Source: JACCZX01 sp963801035 (GTDB lineage Bacteria; Pseudomonadota; Gammaproteobacteria; Burkholderiales; Burkholderiaceae_F). From it: a stretch of 64,000 nt of DNA. The stretch covers positions 62,001 to 126,000 of the forward strand of contig CAWDDF010000003.1 in the NCBI GenBank assembly GCA_963801035.1, in the 5' to 3' direction. The notes under the pieces are model-generated. The model searched no databases. It was not told the DNA's origin and saw only the letters and a list, made by a program, of their open reading frames with translations. Position numbers and translations under genes: made by a program. Below, piece by piece: positions 8,005-16,033 of the stretch. Numbering within the stretch: position 1 is the stretch's first letter; every line of letters begins with the position of its first letter.

Positions 8005-8548
8005 CAGAGCGTCTGTTCCTTAGCAACATGCCGGACATCGGCTCTCTCAGTTGGCGCTCCATCCATAATTTGGCGCGTATCGCTGCGCCAAAAGCAAAGA
8101 TAGCCAGCAGCAACAACGCGAAAAAGATAACGTCCACATCTGTGAATACTCCCAATGCTCCGAAATGCATTTGTCCGGGTGTCCAATCGTTGATGTACCA
8201 GGAAAGCACCGCAAGAGATACGAACACCAGACCGGCCCACGTGAGGTAGATGTGTTCTCGCTCATTCCATTGCTGAAGAATCAGTGACGGAGCGCGCTGA
8301 ACGACAACTTTGCGCTTTGCTCGCCGCGGATCGTGAATATGGCGGGGTGGTGTATCAGTAAAGAAGTAAAACAACGGACCCAGAAAAGGCACGACAGTGC
8401 TGACGCATAAGAAAATCTTGAAAAATCGGTGGTCATCCGAACGAAGAATTCGACGCCAGCAGAACGCGGTCAAGGCGACTGAAATCGCCAGCGCAACGGT
8501 AATTGCAAACGTCTCCATAAGAACGATGAATGTTGTTGGACCCAGCAT
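7979..8548 (-). CDS. four-helix membrane protein (PLDc_N-like segment), possible cassette gene
   Basis: This protein of about 189 residues has four predicted membrane helices, near residues 4-28, 42-62, 100-120 and 135-157. The second is followed by PFLGPLFYFF, which resembles the PLDc_N membrane module. The C-terminal tail is basic. The frame continues far upstream, but that part is low-complexity and unlike a protein, so the ATG at 8548 was chosen; a second ATG at 8518 is possible. The stop overlaps an attC-like core. Function unknown. Confidence 0.65.
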   Translation of the reverse strand: MLGPTTFIVLMETFAITVALAISVALTAFCWRRILRSDDHRFFKIFLCVSTVVPFLGPLFYFFTDTPPRHIHDPRRAKRKVVVQRAPSLILQQWNEREHIYLTWAGLVFVSLAVLSWYINDWTPGQMHFGALGVFTDVDVIFFALLLLAIFAFGAAIRAKLWMERQLREPMSGMLLRNRRSASAAELER

Positions 8549-8619
8549 GATTCTGCTCTTGACTCGTGGGCTGCGAGTGGCTTGCCAACACCGTTCGTCG
8601 GCGGCCGCGCTCCAAGCGA

Positions 8620-8634
8620 TGTCTGCTAGTGGCC
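8620..8634 (+). repeat. dispersed intergenic repeat, copy 3 (variant)
   Basis: GTCTGCTAGTGGCCG, one base off the common form, between the divergent membrane-protein and lipoprotein genes. Confidence 0.45.
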
Positions 8635-8696
8635 GACACCAGCCCCACACTTGGCGCGCTGGATAAACTAACACTCTATCTATTAAAGGGAACACG

Positions 8697-9230
8697 ATGA
8701 AGACCCTCCTCCTTTCAGCCTTCGTAGCCATTGCCCTGTCGGGTTGCGCGGCGACGGTTAAGCATGCGGCACCGGCCGACATAGCACCGTTGCGCATTCC
8801 AGCCGAGGGTTCAAGGAACGTCGTTATGACCATCACTGGAAGTAAGGTCGCCAGCGCGTCAAAGGATTGGGAGCAGCTGAAAGGCGAATGGCGCGCAGCC
8901 ATGAAGGCAGCGGCCACAGCGGGCGGAATCAAGTATTCAGAGCAGGACAACGCTACGCGTCCACCTGCCGCGCCGGGCACCTTGCTGACGGTGCATGTCA
9001 ACGACTATCGATATATATCGCCAGGGGCGCGCTTCGGTTTCGGGGTCATGACAGGCAATGCGTTCATGAACTCCACCGTGAGCTTTGCTGATCTACGGGA
9101 CGGAAAGATTTACGGCGAGCGTTCCTACAACACAGCGTCATCCGCTTGGGAAGGCATTTTTTCAGCTATGACCGCTCAGCAGATCGAGGCGATCTGCAAG
9201 GAAATCTTAACGGAACTTGCCCGGCGTTAA
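8697..9230 (+). CDS. lipoprotein, DUF4410-like
   Basis: This 177-residue protein has a lipoprotein signal: a basic start, a hydrophobic stretch and the lipobox LSGC with cysteine at about residue 18. The body resembles DUF4410-type outer lipoproteins, with a TVHVNDYRYISPGARFG strand, a glycine/alanine-rich VMTGNAF segment and a FADLRDGKIYGE strand. AAAGGG lies about 8 bases upstream of the ATG. It is a single gene, divergent from the membrane protein to its left. Function unknown. Confidence 0.8.
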   Translation: MKTLLLSAFVAIALSGCAATVKHAAPADIAPLRIPAEGSRNVVMTITGSKVASASKDWEQLKGEWRAAMKAAATAGGIKYSEQDNATRPPAAPGTLLTVHVNDYRYISPGARFGFGVMTGNAFMNSTVSFADLRDGKIYGERSYNTASSAWEGIFSAMTAQQIEAICKEILTELARR

Positions 9231-9360
9231 CCGGATCGCCGGGCGGTGGGCCTCTCATCGATTGTGGTGCCGACGGTTGCCGCTTCATCATTGCTGTTCG
9301 ACCAGTATTGATTAACCCTGCACGTCGCTGTCCGCTTTCAAGCAGTGGTGATAGACGACG

Positions 9361-9376
9361 TGTCCGCTATTGGCCG
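9361..9376 (+). repeat. dispersed intergenic repeat, copy 4
   Basis: TGTCCGCTATTGGCCG, the form used here as consensus. A GTTAGGC (attC-core-like) lies 25 bases further at 9402-9408, without a visible partner arm. Confidence 0.6.
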
Positions 9377-9466
9377 GAAGCCGAAGCACGCGCCGACCGC
9401 AGTTAGGCATCGCTACATGTTGACCTCGAAGCGCACTTAAGTACAAAAGTCGCCCGAAAGTTTTGG

Positions 9467-9904
9467 CTACTTCTGCCGGGCTTCGCGGCTGAGAGCCATC
9501 GTGGCGGCGTATTCGTCGGCAGTGATTTGAACGATGCCCGATCGGAAGCCCGCCGCGTTACCCTGAACGTGCGGATTGGATGCTGTCGGATCAATCCGTT
9601 GCACAACAAGATCCAGCGGCACGACACGGGGCCACTCCTCCACAGCGGTCAATAACACGCCGCTGGAGCGGCCGTAGGAGCACGCCTCGGACTCCAAAGG
9701 CGTCCAGTCGCGGAAAGTGGTTGCTAGTTCGGCGCAGCCGATGAACTCGCATCGGGGCTTGGAGACGTGAATTAGGACGAGATCGCCGGGGGCAAGCGAA
9801 TGGCAATGTCGGTCTTCGCGTCCGAGCGGCCACATCTGCGCGCGGAGGAAAGAAATAGCCTGTTCTCGGTCTCCGTCGGCGAGATTGAAGATGTATTGCT
9901 TCAT
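9467..9904 (-). CDS. hypothetical protein, PUA/EVE-like fold suspected
   Basis: This 145-residue protein begins MKQYIFNLADGDREQAISFL. Its middle (HCHSLAPGDLVLIHVSKPRCEFIGCAEL) looks like the beta-barrel pattern of EVE/PUA-like domains, where a strand ending GDLVLIH precedes a strand describing a property of the ligand. I do not recognise a named family. The start at 9904 is preferred because the upstream extension is unlike protein. It faces the lipoprotein gene. Confidence 0.6.
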   Translation of the reverse strand: MKQYIFNLADGDREQAISFLRAQMWPLGREDRHCHSLAPGDLVLIHVSKPRCEFIGCAELATTFRDWTPLESEACSYGRSSGVLLTAVEEWPRVVPLDLVVQRIDPTASNPHVQGNAAGFRSGIVQITADEYAATMALSREARQK

Positions 9905-10015
9905 GTGCCCAGCCTGTAGACAACACCAAGTCCGTAGCGTGAGAAGTCCCAAAACAAACGCGTCGTTCCGCTCGCACCTGACCGCTCATGAGCGATCTTG
10001 CCAGTCAAACTAGTC

Positions 10016-10030
10016 GTCCGCTTATGGCCG
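10016..10030 (+). repeat. dispersed intergenic repeat, copy 5
   Basis: GTCCGCTTATGGCCG, identical to copy 1, in the gap between the 9467-9904 gene and the winged-helix regulator. The rest of this 293-base gap (9905-10197) shows nothing else. Confidence 0.6.
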
Positions 10031-10197
10031 CGAGGCGACGAGTACTAGTCGCTACCGACCCTTAGCGGAAGTTAGGAATCGCCGGAAGCGGTCGCGGACT
10101 CTTCCGACACTTTATCTTTCCCGCATCAGTTCGGACTCTCGCTGTAGGTGCGCAGGTTCGACAAATAGCAGAACTCGCGGCTGAAGTGCAGGGCGAC

Positions 10198-11838
10198 CTA
10201 CTCCGCAGGAACACCGGCTTGCAACAAACCCTCGTAGAGAACACCCTCCCACCACTTTAGGAATTCCGGGTGGTCGGAGTAGCGCTGACGGCGCAATAAC
10301 GCGATCGTCAGCGTCGGTTGTTCTCTTAACAGTTCTGCCCGGGCGACAGCAGCCTTTTCCGTTGCGCCGGTGATGGCGTAGAGCGCAACGAGCATCATTT
10401 GGTCGCGCCACCAGTTGTTACTCAGCGCTGCCGTCTTCTCGCATGCCGATAATGCGACGTCGAATCGCCCAAGCGCGACGTTGGACCAGCAAACAATTCG
10501 GACATCGTGCTCCGTATGGTGCCCTGTTTGCTTGATCGCCAGTTCGGCCAGCGCAAGTGATTCTTCCGGGTGCCCCATGAACGCCAAGATGTACGCGTTC
10601 TGGGCGATATTGGCCGAATCGGTGGGATCAATCCGGCGTGCCTGGGCGATGGCTTCCAGTGCCTCGTGCCATCGGCTTTGCCAAGCGAGAGAAATTGCCT
10701 TGATCTTCCACGCCGCCGCGTAATCCCAGTCAGCGGCTACTGCGCGGGTCGCCAATTGGTCCATTTCTCGTACCAATACGTCACGGTCGGAATGAAGATT
10801 GTCTTCGTACTCGCCATTCAGTGTCCACCAAAGGCCGATTAATGCCTGGGCATCCATCGGTTCGCGTCGAATTGCCTCCTCGAAGAGCGGACGCGCCTTA
10901 CGCGCGCCCGCCAGGGACAAGTTTTCTTCGCTATAAATTGAGGCTGCTCGGCTCACCAGATCGGCTGTCGAGTCATCGCCGCGATCGCGAGCACGCTTTC
11001 GTTCAGTTGCAGTTAGAGCCCGACCGATGGTTTCGGTTAACCGGGCGACCATGAAATCGCGCCCAGCCGCCACCTCTTCCGCATTGAAATGAATCTCATC
11101 CGACCATTCAGTGCGCGCCGACACAGTATCGATCAGGCGCATGCTGACTTGCGCCGAGTTACCGCCTTGCTCAACCTCGGCCTCCACGACATAACGAACG
11201 TTGAGGTTACGGCCTGCTGCGTGGGGATCGATGGCCCCCGCTCCTCGCAACGCGACCGCCGAGCTGTGCGCGGTGACGCGGGCCGCGGGATAGCGGCGCG
11301 CCAATAACGCGGTGACATGACGCGTAAGGCTGTCGGCAAGTTGCACTTCAGTTGCAGCGCCGCTCGGGGCAGAAAAAGGCAGAATCGAAATTGAGTATGG
11401 CGGTGGCGACCCGTGCCAATCAGCCGAGGGAACGCCGTGGACGCTCAATGGTCGGGCTGCTTCCTCGATTGGCAGTTCTCGGTCCTTCAGCGACGCTGCG
11501 CCAGCCGGGGCCATAGCGATCGGATCCGACTGCACTCCATGGGTCTGCAGCCCCAAAGTGAACTGATAGCCGAAGCCGGGAATCGTTGTAATCGCTTTGT
11601 GCCCTAGAACTTTGCGCAGGATTGAGATCTGCACCTGCAGGTTGTTTTCCTCTACTACCACGCCGGGCCAAACGACACCAAGCAGTTCGTCTTTGGTAAC
11701 GACCCGTTCGCGGCGCTCAATCAACGCCTGCAACACATCGAAAGCGCGCGCACCCAGTCGCACTGGGCTGCCGCTCGCCGTCAGCTCGCGACTCGCGGGG
11801 CGCAGTTCAAAGCGACCAAACGAAAATGCCGTAGGCAA
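10198..11838 (-). CDS. winged-helix DNA-binding / TPR regulator (CadC-like)
   Basis: This 546-residue protein starts with an OmpR/PhoB-type winged-helix domain (about residues 5-100): FGRFELRP, LGARAFDVLQALIER, VTKDELLGVVWP and ISILRKVLG. A middle domain (about 150-280, with SILPFSAPSG and a YVVEAEVEQGG strand) resembles the TolB-like/adenylate-cyclase-associated module often found in this architecture. The C-terminal part (about 300-530) is alpha-helical TPR-like. There is no obvious membrane helix. It is divergent from a 57-residue membrane protein gene 167 bases away, which is its most likely target (inference). Confidence 0.85.
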   Translation of the reverse strand: MPTAFSFGRFELRPASRELTASGSPVRLGARAFDVLQALIERRERVVTKDELLGVVWPGVVVEENNLQVQISILRKVLGHKAITTIPGFGYQFTLGLQTHGVQSDPIAMAPAGAASLKDRELPIEEAARPLSVHGVPSADWHGSPPPYSISILPFSAPSGAATEVQLADSLTRHVTALLARRYPAARVTAHSSAVALRGAGAIDPHAAGRNLNVRYVVEAEVEQGGNSAQVSMRLIDTVSARTEWSDEIHFNAEEVAAGRDFMVARLTETIGRALTATERKRARDRGDDSTADLVSRAASIYSEENLSLAGARKARPLFEEAIRREPMDAQALIGLWWTLNGEYEDNLHSDRDVLVREMDQLATRAVAADWDYAAAWKIKAISLAWQSRWHEALEAIAQARRIDPTDSANIAQNAYILAFMGHPEESLALAELAIKQTGHHTEHDVRIVCWSNVALGRFDVALSACEKTAALSNNWWRDQMMLVALYAITGATEKAAVARAELLREQPTLTIALLRRQRYSDHPEFLKWWEGVLYEGLLQAGVPAE

Positions 11839-12004
11839 GAAGTTGCAGAAGTAGGTTCGATGGCGACGAATTTACGCCAATCGTATTGGGCTTCTTCAGA
11901 ACGTTTAAGCCCGGCTCAAAGACATGAAGCACCTCGCAGGCTGACGATGCGTCCGTCGTGTCCGAATACTTTTCGACATCGACGCCAACTCAAGGAGATG
12001 CTTC

Positions 12005-12178
12005 ATGAAACACGAGTTCAGCAAAACCGCGCCGGCCCTTCAACTCCTATTCGCGGTCGCGGCGCTGTCCGCCACGTTATCGCTTGGCGGGTTTATCGAC
12101 TTCTTGGCGACCGGTTACTCGACGGTCGCTGACGGCAAGCCGCGCATCGTGCTGACGGCCGGACGAAAAGTCGACTAA
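12005..12178 (+). CDS. small membrane protein (57 residues)
   Basis: A perfect AAGGAG lies 7 bases before the ATG. The product is MKHEFSKTAP, then one hydrophobic segment (about residues 12-34), then a polar tail ending GRKVD. The strong ribosome site and clean start support a real gene. It is transcribed away from the winged-helix/TPR regulator and may be under its control. I know no family for it; it could be a small stress or secreted peptide. Confidence 0.6.
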   Translation: MKHEFSKTAPALQLLFAVAALSATLSLGGFIDFLATGYSTVADGKPRIVLTAGRKVD

Positions 12179-12215
12179 GGACTGTTCCAACTTCAATCTT
12201 TAAACAGGAGTCATT

Positions 12216-12338
12216 ATGAGTTCTGAGTACGTTCACCCAGCGCATAGGCACTTGCCAACTACGACTTCCTTCTTTCAGAACGGGAATTGTCGTGTTCTCT
12301 TTCAAGCTTGCCTGCATCGGCAAATAGCTTCTCTTTGA
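12216..12338 (+). CDS. possible 40-residue peptide
   Basis: ATG follows AACAGGAG at a good distance (8 bases). The reading frame gives a 40-residue peptide beginning MSSEYVHPAHRHLP. It lies just after the small membrane protein gene on the same strand. It has no recognisable features; it might be the truncated start of a longer gene. Confidence 0.25.
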   Translation: MSSEYVHPAHRHLPTTTSFFQNGNCRVLFQACLHRQIASL

Positions 12339-12401
12339 TTTCCTTCGTGATCCTTGTGTATTCAGACTTGTCTGTCTCCTTCAAACGTTGATGCAGGCAA
12401 A

Positions 12402-12633
12402 TTAGTTGCTCGACGTTCTAGTTGGCGCCATGAAGCCCTCCTTCACGGCTGCAATTTTGGCTGTCATTTCCCGGAACTCACTGACTGCCACTCGCTGAGG
12501 AGAAGGCCACTGCTCCGGATTCGACCGCGACAGCATTGCCTCAATGACATCGGAAATCCGGCCCAGCTGCCTGCCGTACGCCTCGATGCACGCACAGGCG
12601 CCCTCACGATCACCCAGGAAAGTCGCAGGTCAT
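12402..12633 (-). pseudogene. small hypothetical gene with a frameshift
   Basis: An ATG at 12633 opens MTCDF and stops after seven codons. A one-base shift near 12615 (in a CCC run) opens a protein-like frame: GDREGACACIEAYGRQLGR, then ISDVIEAMLSRSNPEQWPSP, ending at 12402. It follows the 90-residue gene on the same strand and may form a two-gene unit with it. Unknown function. Confidence 0.35.
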
Positions 12634-12655
12634 GCGACTCAAGCGGCGCAGATGC

Positions 12656-12928
12656 TTACGTACGCACTTCGGCGAAGTCTTCCTCGAGAAATGACTCAGG
12701 CCAGTCGAACTTCAACGCCTCTCGGCGACGGTTACGCCGCTCGCAAGGATCTTCGGAAAGCGCATTAAGCGCGTCTCGCAGAGCAATAATTGCTTTCGAC
12801 GGCAAGCGAACGATCAAGTGGTTGTCCGCAGCGTGGTTTAGAACGAAAACGACGGTGCCTGATTTCAGGTCATCGTCGAGATCAACGCTCGAAACACCAG
12901 CGCAAATATGTAGGCGTTCAGGATTCAT
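12656..12928 (-). CDS. small hypothetical protein (90 residues)
   Basis: AAGGAGG lies 6 bases before the ATG, a near-perfect ribosome site. The product is a soluble 90-residue protein, with SGTVVFVLNHAADNHLIVRL forming likely beta strands and then a helix (AIIALRDALNAL) and a basic stretch (CERRNRRRE). I do not recognise it. It seems to start a short minus-strand unit with the frameshifted gene below it. Confidence 0.6.
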   Translation of the reverse strand: MNPERLHICAGVSSVDLDDDLKSGTVVFVLNHAADNHLIVRLPSKAIIALRDALNALSEDPCERRNRRREALKFDWPESFLEEDFAEVRT

Positions 12929-13018
12929 AGGTCCTCCTTTGCGTGGTACATGCTCACCCCTGATTGCTACTCCCCTGTGACACCACGCGCGTTACGCGCC
13001 AACGCCCGCGCCGCCGGA

Positions 13019-13063
13019 GATTTATCCGGCTCGGCGTGCCTGCATCGACGAGCCGGATAAATC
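13019..13063. other. perfect 15-bp inverted repeat
   Basis: GATTTATCCGGCTCG is followed 15 bases later by its exact reverse complement. There is no T-run after either arm, so it is not a standard terminator. The gap 12929-13173 contains nothing else I can name. Confidence 0.6.
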
Positions 13064-13173
13064 ATTGGGGCCGGTTTCGCGAGCACATGAGTGCCAACAG
13101 TTAATCGGTCGAATTCAAGCGCTCTCGCCGTCGGAGGAAACGTTTGATGCGATGGTGAAGGTGCTGTTGGCTG

Positions 13174-13641
13174 TTATCGATACCGGGCCGACGTAATGAA
13201 CTGGTTAAATGCTTCGCACCAAATGATTACAGTCGTATAGCGTGCGGGATCGATCATGGCGGCGACGGGCACGACGAAGTTTTCGAAAGTCTTGACATCA
13301 CCCACTTGGACCATGGTGGGCTTTAATCGCTGAAAATCGGTTTCCGTCTCCACAAACTCTGGCGAGAGGTATAGCTTGTAATTCGGACCAGGCGCGAGCC
13401 TGCCGGCGAAGGTAATGGCCGTCGCGCCGACAAATACGCTTCCTTCGCCCCAGTGCAAAGCGTCGCTATCCTTCAGGTCGCGGCGAAATTCACCGCGATA
13501 CGTGGCACCGCTTGCCAACCTCGCGAGTTCAGTACTTGACGGTGGCTCAGGTGCCGTGAGGATCGGCAAGAAATAAACGCCCAACACAAACCCCGCAGTC
13601 ACTGCGAATAAGTGGGACGCCACCAGAAGCAGCTTTTTCAT
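13174..13641 (-). CDS. DM13 domain-containing exported protein
   Basis: This 155-residue protein has an N-terminal signal anchor (about residues 4-28), then a DM13 domain (about 45-150). The domain reads TYRGEFRRDLKDSDALHWGEG, a strand TAITFAGRL, PGPNYKLYLSPEF and YTTVIIWCEAFNQFI with the conserved cysteine. DM13 domains are proposed to take part in redox or hydroxylation steps outside the cytoplasm. It is a stand-alone gene. The acceptor or partner is not evident from neighbours. Confidence 0.8.
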   Translation of the reverse strand: MKKLLLVASHLFAVTAGFVLGVYFLPILTAPEPPSSTELARLASGATYRGEFRRDLKDSDALHWGEGSVFVGATAITFAGRLAPGPNYKLYLSPEFVETETDFQRLKPTMVQVGDVKTFENFVVPVAAMIDPARYTTVIIWCEAFNQFITSARYR

Positions 13642-13740
13642 CCGTTGCTGGAGAGCCTTCGGAGAGCGACCCCCTTCGGGAAGTCCGTTTCCTACCGCAC
13701 GCTGGTGTCCGCTAACAGGGCATTTTCACTTGTTCCGCCA

Positions 13741-13756
13741 ACTTCCGCTACTGCCC
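13741..13756 (+). repeat. dispersed intergenic repeat, copy 6 (variant)
   Basis: ACTTCCGCTACTGCCC-type degenerate copy between the GNAT gene and the DM13 gene. A shorter TGTCCGCTAACAGGGC lies about 30 bases before it. Confidence 0.35.
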
Positions 13757-13769
13757 GACAGCCGTATCT

Positions 13770-14252
13770 TCAACGTAACTCGTACAGCACGTCCGGACAA
13801 TGTTCTTCATTTGCCTGTCCGTCTGTGAATTCCACTGCCGCGTAGCCGTGCCGCTCGTAGAAGCATCGTGCTCTTGTGTTCACTTGAAACGTGTAAAGGC
13901 GAATGGGTCGCGGTAGAACTCGATGGGCGTGCGCGAGCAACTGGCTTCCTACTCCTTGGCTGACCCAGCCGGGTCGCACATACATCTGATCGATCCAGGA
14001 GACACCATCTTTGCGGTAGGTCGCCACGACGCCGACGACCACACCCTGATGCTCTGCCACGCAGACGCCGCCTGATGGGACCAATTGCTCGGCGACGTAG
14101 CCACGCACGTCGTCGGGTGGGTGAGCTGACGGCGCGAACGGTTGATACGCCGCTCGCGACTGAATCAAAACGTCCGCGATTGCCGATACGTCAGCGGCCA
14201 TTGCAGGGCGCAAAAGTACGTCTGCTTTCAAGCTAACTCTTCGACGTCGCAA
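13770..14252 (-). CDS. GNAT family N-acetyltransferase
   Basis: This protein of about 160 residues has the acetyltransferase fold. LLRPAMAADVSAIADVL is the first strand and helix, VVVGVVATYRKDGVSWIDQMYVRPGW is motif D/A, the acetyl-CoA loop is SQGVGSQLLAHA, and the C-terminal motif is NTRARCFYERHGY. The substrate is unknown. The longest frame starts at a TTG (14252); a TTG at 14231 with GAAGAG upstream is equally possible, because the first ATG would cut into strand 1. Confidence 0.85.
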   Translation of the reverse strand: MRRRRVSLKADVLLRPAMAADVSAIADVLIQSRAAYQPFAPSAHPPDDVRGYVAEQLVPSGGVCVAEHQGVVVGVVATYRKDGVSWIDQMYVRPGWVSQGVGSQLLAHAHRVLPRPIRLYTFQVNTRARCFYERHGYAAVEFTDGQANEEHCPDVLYELR

Positions 14253-14270
14253 GGACAGTTGTTGGGAAAG

Positions 14271-14837
14271 TCATTGCGGCCTTTGGTCCCAAGGTTCAAG
14301 CGTGCCAACGCTGTGCTGAGCCTCCCGCTTTCTGATCGCTTCGAGCACACCATCTGAAATCTCGTCGTCAGTGAGCCAGCGGCTCGCACCCGACTCGCGC
14401 TTGAAACCCAATACAACCTGGAAGTATCTGACGTCGCTTAGAGCTTCTACTTGAGCCCGCAGAGCCGTAGCGCCTCCTTGAGGACTGCCCCCACCGCTGC
14501 CGAGGACCTGGAAAAAGTCACAAACCGTTCGCGGTGATGAGATGACCTCTGCTACGCGCGGCCCCAGATTCATATCATGCAGCCAAGCGAGCACAAGCGT
14601 CGGGTGTCCGACCTGATTAACAAGCCGCTGCAAGCCCAACACGAACTGCTCAGGCTGATCCCAATCCAGGGTCTCATAACGATCGCCGTCGCGATCCGCC
14701 AGGAGTCTCGCTAAGGCTGCTAGCGAGGCTGTTGTCCTGGCGACGGCTGTAAGCCTCCTTGAGCGTTCGGCAATAGCGACCGTTCCGCGGCGGAGCATTC
14801 CAGTGCCGCCGATGACCAGTGCATGGTCGATCTCCAT
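14271..14837 (-). CDS. short NAD(P)-binding Rossmann protein (SDR-like)
   Basis: This 188-residue protein opens HALVIGGTGMLRRG, the dinucleotide-binding GGTGML motif of atypical short-chain dehydrogenases. It continues with an acidic DWDQPEQF segment and LVLAWLHD. No YxxxK catalytic pair is visible, so it may be a non-catalytic or noncanonical member. It is on the same strand as the methyltransferase upstream, 97 bases away, and might be co-transcribed. Confidence 0.7.
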   Translation of the reverse strand: MEIDHALVIGGTGMLRRGTVAIAERSRRLTAVARTTASLAALARLLADRDGDRYETLDWDQPEQFVLGLQRLVNQVGHPTLVLAWLHDMNLGPRVAEVISSPRTVCDFFQVLGSGGGSPQGGATALRAQVEALSDVRYFQVVLGFKRESGASRWLTDDEISDGVLEAIRKREAQHSVGTLEPWDQRPQ

Positions 14838-14934
14838 ACAGCAGCGATGATCGCACTGTGGGCATGTCTGCTTTGCTGCGCCTTACGGGGGCCGGTGGGG
14901 TGTCTGCTGTTGACCGGGTCGAGACTCCGCTGCG

Positions 14935-15771
14935 TCAGGCTGCATCCGCTGTCGATAGCCACCAGCCCTCACCGGCGCACCAGGCTGTTTCGTCCGGCAT
15001 GCCATCCCGTCGGAGGCTTCGGATCTCCCGAATCGGTCGTGCCTCGAGCGCCGCTGCAAGAGAGTCCGAGGTCGCGTCGTCGCGGGCTCCTATGCACGGT
15101 ATGAACGCAGCGCGTGTAACGACGGTGGCGGCATAGGCACCGGACTCACGTCGGGTTATCAGCAAGATGCAGCCAAGGCCTTCGTTCGGCGTCAGAGGAA
15201 AAATCAAACGGCCCCCGACCTTCAGAGCGTCCAGCCACAGAGGGTGTGGATGCGTAGCGCCGGCATTGACATAGATCAGATCGCAGGAAGGGAGCGGCGC
15301 GTCGGTCGCCGAACCTGACACTACGGCGACTGCGGGCGAGTCACTGAGGTTTGTTCTTGCTTTGTCTGCAAGGTCGCCTTCGATTTCGTATGCAACGACG
15401 CGGCCGCTGGGTGTGACAAGGTGGGCCAAGATTGCTGTGTAGTAGCCCGTGCCTGCGCCGATATGAACGACGGTCTCTCCGGGAGCTGGCGCTGCCGCTG
15501 CAAGACATCGAGCGTGGAGTGAAGGCTCGCCGTTGTTGATGCCTCGCTCTGGGGCAAGGCCGATCAAGATGTCCTGGTACAGCAGGTAGGGATCATCGGA
15601 AATTGTCTGGAGGTAGCAGCCGGGGCCGACAAACACCGGCCAAGGTCCCTTCCCGACGTAATTCTCGCGAGGAACTGAGGAGAACGCGGCTATCAGGCGT
15701 TCATCAGAAGATTCCGCGCTCCTGACCACGAGCTGCGCGTAGAAGTGGCGGTGCGCCTCAGTCGGTCTCAT
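14935..15771 (-). CDS. protein-L-isoaspartate O-methyltransferase-like methyltransferase
   Basis: This 278-residue protein has the PCMT layout. Family features are an N-terminal helix with FSSVPRENYV, the YLLYQDILIGL segment that replaces the usual SQP region, the SAM motif VVHIGAGTGYYTAILAHL near residue 100, the acidic loop VVAYEIEGDLA and the strand DLIYVNAGATHP, followed by GGRLIFPL. Residue repair activity is the usual role, but divergent members modify other substrates. It is the most upstream gene of a minus-strand run, next to two tRNA genes. Confidence 0.8.
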   Translation of the reverse strand: MRPTEAHRHFYAQLVVRSAESSDERLIAAFSSVPRENYVGKGPWPVFVGPGCYLQTISDDPYLLYQDILIGLAPERGINNGEPSLHARCLAAAAPAPGETVVHIGAGTGYYTAILAHLVTPSGRVVAYEIEGDLADKARTNLSDSPAVAVVSGSATDAPLPSCDLIYVNAGATHPHPLWLDALKVGGRLIFPLTPNEGLGCILLITRRESGAYAATVVTRAAFIPCIGARDDATSDSLAAALEARPIREIRSLRRDGMPDETAWCAGEGWWLSTADAA

Positions 15772-15807
15772 CTATGCATGGCCATTGCTTGGCGATGCAG
15801 AGGGTAC

Positions 15808-15883
15808 TGGCGTCCCCAAGGGGATTCGAACCCCTGTACTCACCGTGAAAGGGTGATGTCCTAGGCCTCTAGACGATGGGGAC
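15808..15883 (-). tRNA. tRNA-Glu (anticodon TTC)
   Basis: The cloverleaf reads on the minus strand from GTCCCCATCG to GGGGAC, with an encoded CCA end. The anticodon stem-loop is CACCCTTTCACGGTG with TTC; the T arm GGGGTTCGAATCCCC is canonical. It lies 11 bases downstream of tRNA-Ala on the same strand and is probably processed from one transcript. Confidence 0.97.
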
Positions 15884-15894
15884 TTAGAACTAGT

Positions 15895-15970
<76 letters not shown>

Positions 15971-15974
15971 ACAC

Positions 15975-16003
15975 GCGAGGCGCGGATTATAGCCGCGCCT
16001 CGC
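15975..16003 (-). promoter_or_regulatory. tRNA promoter -10 inside an 11-bp inverted repeat
   Basis: On the minus strand, GCGAGGCGCGG, CTATAAT and CCGCGCCTCGC form a perfect hairpin whose loop holds a consensus TATAAT. The -10 ends 15 bases before the tRNA-Ala 5' end. The GC-rich discriminator after it is typical of stringently controlled tRNA promoters. No good -35 is visible. The same hairpin could also end transcripts from the cupin operon, although no T-run follows. Confidence 0.55.
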
Positions 16004-16033
16004 TTACCTCCGGGAAGCCGCTGAAATGAGCGA

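Noticed and set aside
9402..9408. GTTAGGC as a further attC core
   Set aside because: Only the 7-base core is present; no matching arm or partner core was found within 130 bases on either side.
13019..13063. Hairpin as an attC site or terminator
   Set aside because: It lacks RYYYAAC/GTTRRRY ends and a T-run.
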